From Microbulbifer bruguierae (GTDB taxonomy: Bacteria; Pseudomonadota; Gammaproteobacteria; Pseudomonadales; Cellvibrionaceae): DNA of 64,000 nt. The notes under the pieces are model-generated. The model made no database searches and was not told the origin of the DNA. It saw only the letters and a list, made by a program, of their open reading frames with translations. Of this stretch, positions 62,767 through 64,000 are shown piece by piece (position 1 is the first letter of the stretch; each line of letters opens with the position of its first letter). Position numbers and translations under genes: made by a program. Location: positions 868,001-932,000 of the forward strand of contig NZ_CP118605.1 in NCBI RefSeq assembly GCF_029869925.1, written 5' to 3'.

Positions 62767-63705
62767 CTAGGAGCTTCGACGAAACCTCACATGCAACATC
62801 TTCAGTGCCGCATCCGGATCACTATCCGGGAAATCGGGATTCTGAGGCAATCGTTCAATGACAGAATATCCAGAATTCGCTGCGGTAATCAGCCCCCTGA
62901 AATCCGCTTCACTGATACGGGGCGAATTCACCACCAATAGCAAATCCGCTTCATCCGCGAGACACGCCGGCAGCAACTCCAGCTGGCGAGCGTAATTTTC
63001 CTGCACATCAAAACTGCCTCGCTGAAAGGTAGGCGGGTCCACAACCGCCAGATGGAACGGCCCACGCCGATCGTACCTTCCGAAATCACGCAACGCGTCC
63101 CTCGCCAGAAAACTGATCCCCTTTAACGGCACGTCATTTGCGCGATGATTGGCTTCACCTCGTTTCAAAACGCCTTTGTTGAGATCCACATTCAGCACCC
63201 CCAGCTCACCCGCAGCACGCGCCACCACTGAAAACGCGCAGGTAAACGCAAACAGGTTCAGCAATTTCAGATTGTCCACCCGCCCCGCTTTCTCTTGCAC
63301 CTGCTGCTCAAGCCAGCGGCGCCCGGGTTCGATATCGAGGAAAAAACCCACGTTCTGCCGATCAAAGGTCAGTGGAATCTGCAGGTCGCCGCGCTGGGCA
63401 ACCGGAGCCTCTACCGGCGAGCCTGCCTGCCACAGAATTGGCGCACCTCGCTCATAGCGACGCTGCACGGCCACCCCGGTATACCCGAGTGGCTCGATCA
63501 GCGCCCACAGGGATGCGACAAGCCCTTCCTCATCGTCGTAGGCGTCAAACAACGTCACCAGTAATGCCGGGGCATAACTGTCCACACAAATACTTTCAAA
63601 ACCCGGGTAGCAACGACCGCGGCCGTGAAACAGGCGGCGACTGTCCGCACATCTTTCTTCCAGTTTGCTGCGTACAACCTGCAGCAACGGTTCCCAATCC
63701 ATCAT
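62767..63705 (-). CDS. Class I SAM-dependent methyltransferase (RlmI/RlmK-like)
   Basis: Probable RNA methyltransferase of 312 residues. The C-terminal Rossmann domain has LLNLFAFTCAFSVVARAAG (SAM motif I), VLNVDLNKGVLKRGEANHR, RDALRDFGRY and the substrate motif VVDPPTFQRGSF. The order resembles the RlmI/RlmK family of 23S rRNA cytosine or guanine methyltransferases, without their N-terminal PUA domain. The exact target is unknown. Its ATG directly follows the stop of the upstream NAD-kinase-like gene, so the two are coupled. Confidence 0.82.
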   Translation of the reverse strand: MMDWEPLLQVVRSKLEERCADSRRLFHGRGRCYPGFESICVDSYAPALLVTLFDAYDDEEGLVASLWALIEPLGYTGVAVQRRYERGAPILWQAGSPVEAPVAQRGDLQIPLTFDRQNVGFFLDIEPGRRWLEQQVQEKAGRVDNLKLLNLFAFTCAFSVVARAAGELGVLNVDLNKGVLKRGEANHRANDVPLKGISFLARDALRDFGRYDRRGPFHLAVVDPPTFQRGSFDVQENYARQLELLPACLADEADLLLVVNSPRISEADFRGLITAANSGYSVIERLPQNPDFPDSDPDAALKMLHVRFRRSS

Positions 63706-64000
63706 TTACTCGCTTGTATTCTGCACTGCAGGAATTTCCCCACTGCCGTCACCAGACAGCGGGTAAAGAATTTCATCTCGGTAACCCGTCACCACCCGTA
63801 CAAAGCCACTCCAGGCTTCATCCAGGGAGGGTTCGCCACTGTCGATTAACAGAGGGCGCCCGCCGAGCTCGGTAATTTTCGTTTTGGTGGCGATCACCAT
63901 CAGATTTTCACGACCCACTGCTCGCAACACTCGGGGGCTCAGTTGCTGGTTGCCACGGCCAATCAGGTGACCCTGGCCACCGATGGCGGTGAGGATGATT
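63706..64000 (-). CDS. ATP-NAD kinase family protein (C-terminal part, runs off window)
   Basis: The frame is open to the end of the window, so only the last 97 residues are seen. They contain the GGQGHLIGRGNQQLSPRVLR segment typical of predicted ATP- or polyphosphate-dependent NAD kinases of the COG3199 type, then an acidic C-terminal tail. The stop TAA at 63706-63708 touches the methyltransferase start. An ATG at 63930 inside this frame is probably not the true start. Confidence 0.8.
   Translation of the reverse strand, partial: IILTAIGGQGHLIGRGNQQLSPRVLRAVGRENLMVIATKTKITELGGRPLLIDSGEPSLDEAWSGFVRVVTGYRDEILYPLSGDGSGEIPAVQNTSE

Overview
The window reads as chromosomal DNA of a Gram-negative gammaproteobacterium, probably a marine Cellvibrionales-type organism; Microbulbifer is a plausible guess from overall gene style, not a proven assignment. 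Evidence: ligA-zipA-smc gene order, a complete System I (Ccm) cytochrome c maturation locus, TonB-dependent uptake, AlaA, long-form QueF, and ordinary gammaproteobacterial tRNA genes with CCA encoded.

Layout. 1-6 kb (minus strand): ligA (partial), zipA and smc, i.e. replication, division and chromosome segregation. 6.3-15 kb (minus strand): ccmABCDEFG and ccmHI, with yigZ and a plus-strand tRNA-Val/tRNA-Asp pair lying between ccmG and ccmH. 15-17.6 kb: a partner-switching module (PP2C phosphatase/kinase plus STAS antagonist) and a small PA3496-like protein. 18-20 kb: a 2OG-Fe(II) oxygenase, tRNA-Arg(CCT) and an exported asparaginase-family protein. 20.2-51.8 kb: a large catabolic block (below). 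51.9-64 kb: housekeeping and miscellaneous genes (DUF2279, tRNA-Ser, nitroreductase, adenylate cyclase, QueF, an ABC exporter, a duplicated tRNA-Gly/tRNA-Glu array, DUF1499, MsrB, AlaA, an RNA-methyltransferase-like protein, an NAD-kinase-like fragment).

The catabolic block is the most interesting part. It holds four acyl-CoA dehydrogenases, two APH-type kinases each beside an acyl-CoA dehydrogenase, two SDRs (one HSD10-like), a PaaG-like hydratase/isomerase, an alpha-methylacyl-CoA racemase with the catalytic His126/Asp156 pair, a FadB/FadJ-type bifunctional enzyme, a thiolase, an acyl-CoA ligase, a zinc alcohol dehydrogenase, a GMC oxidoreductase, a nitronate-monooxygenase-fold flavoprotein, a DUF4334 protein, a TonB receptor and four regulators (LysR, AraC, MalT-like LuxR, TetR). 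At its centre is an exported di-haem c-type protein of 679 residues. Its two CxxCH motifs, a Trp, a Phe and a distal His have almost exactly the spacing I recall for the rubber oxygenase RoxA.

I infer a pathway for a methyl-branched isoprenoid: oxidative cleavage outside the cytoplasm (RoxA-like), oxidation of the aldehyde or alcohol, CoA activation, and beta-oxidation through 2-methylacyl intermediates (racemase, HSD10-like dehydrogenase). The methyl-ketone end of a RoxA-type product would finish as 4-oxopentanoyl(levulinyl)-CoA. Adjacent APH-kinase and acyl-CoA dehydrogenase genes are the known type of solution for that intermediate (LvaA/LvaC of Pseudomonas putida). The substrate is not proven by sequence; squalene-, carotenoid-, terpenoid- or sterol-derived compounds are alternatives.
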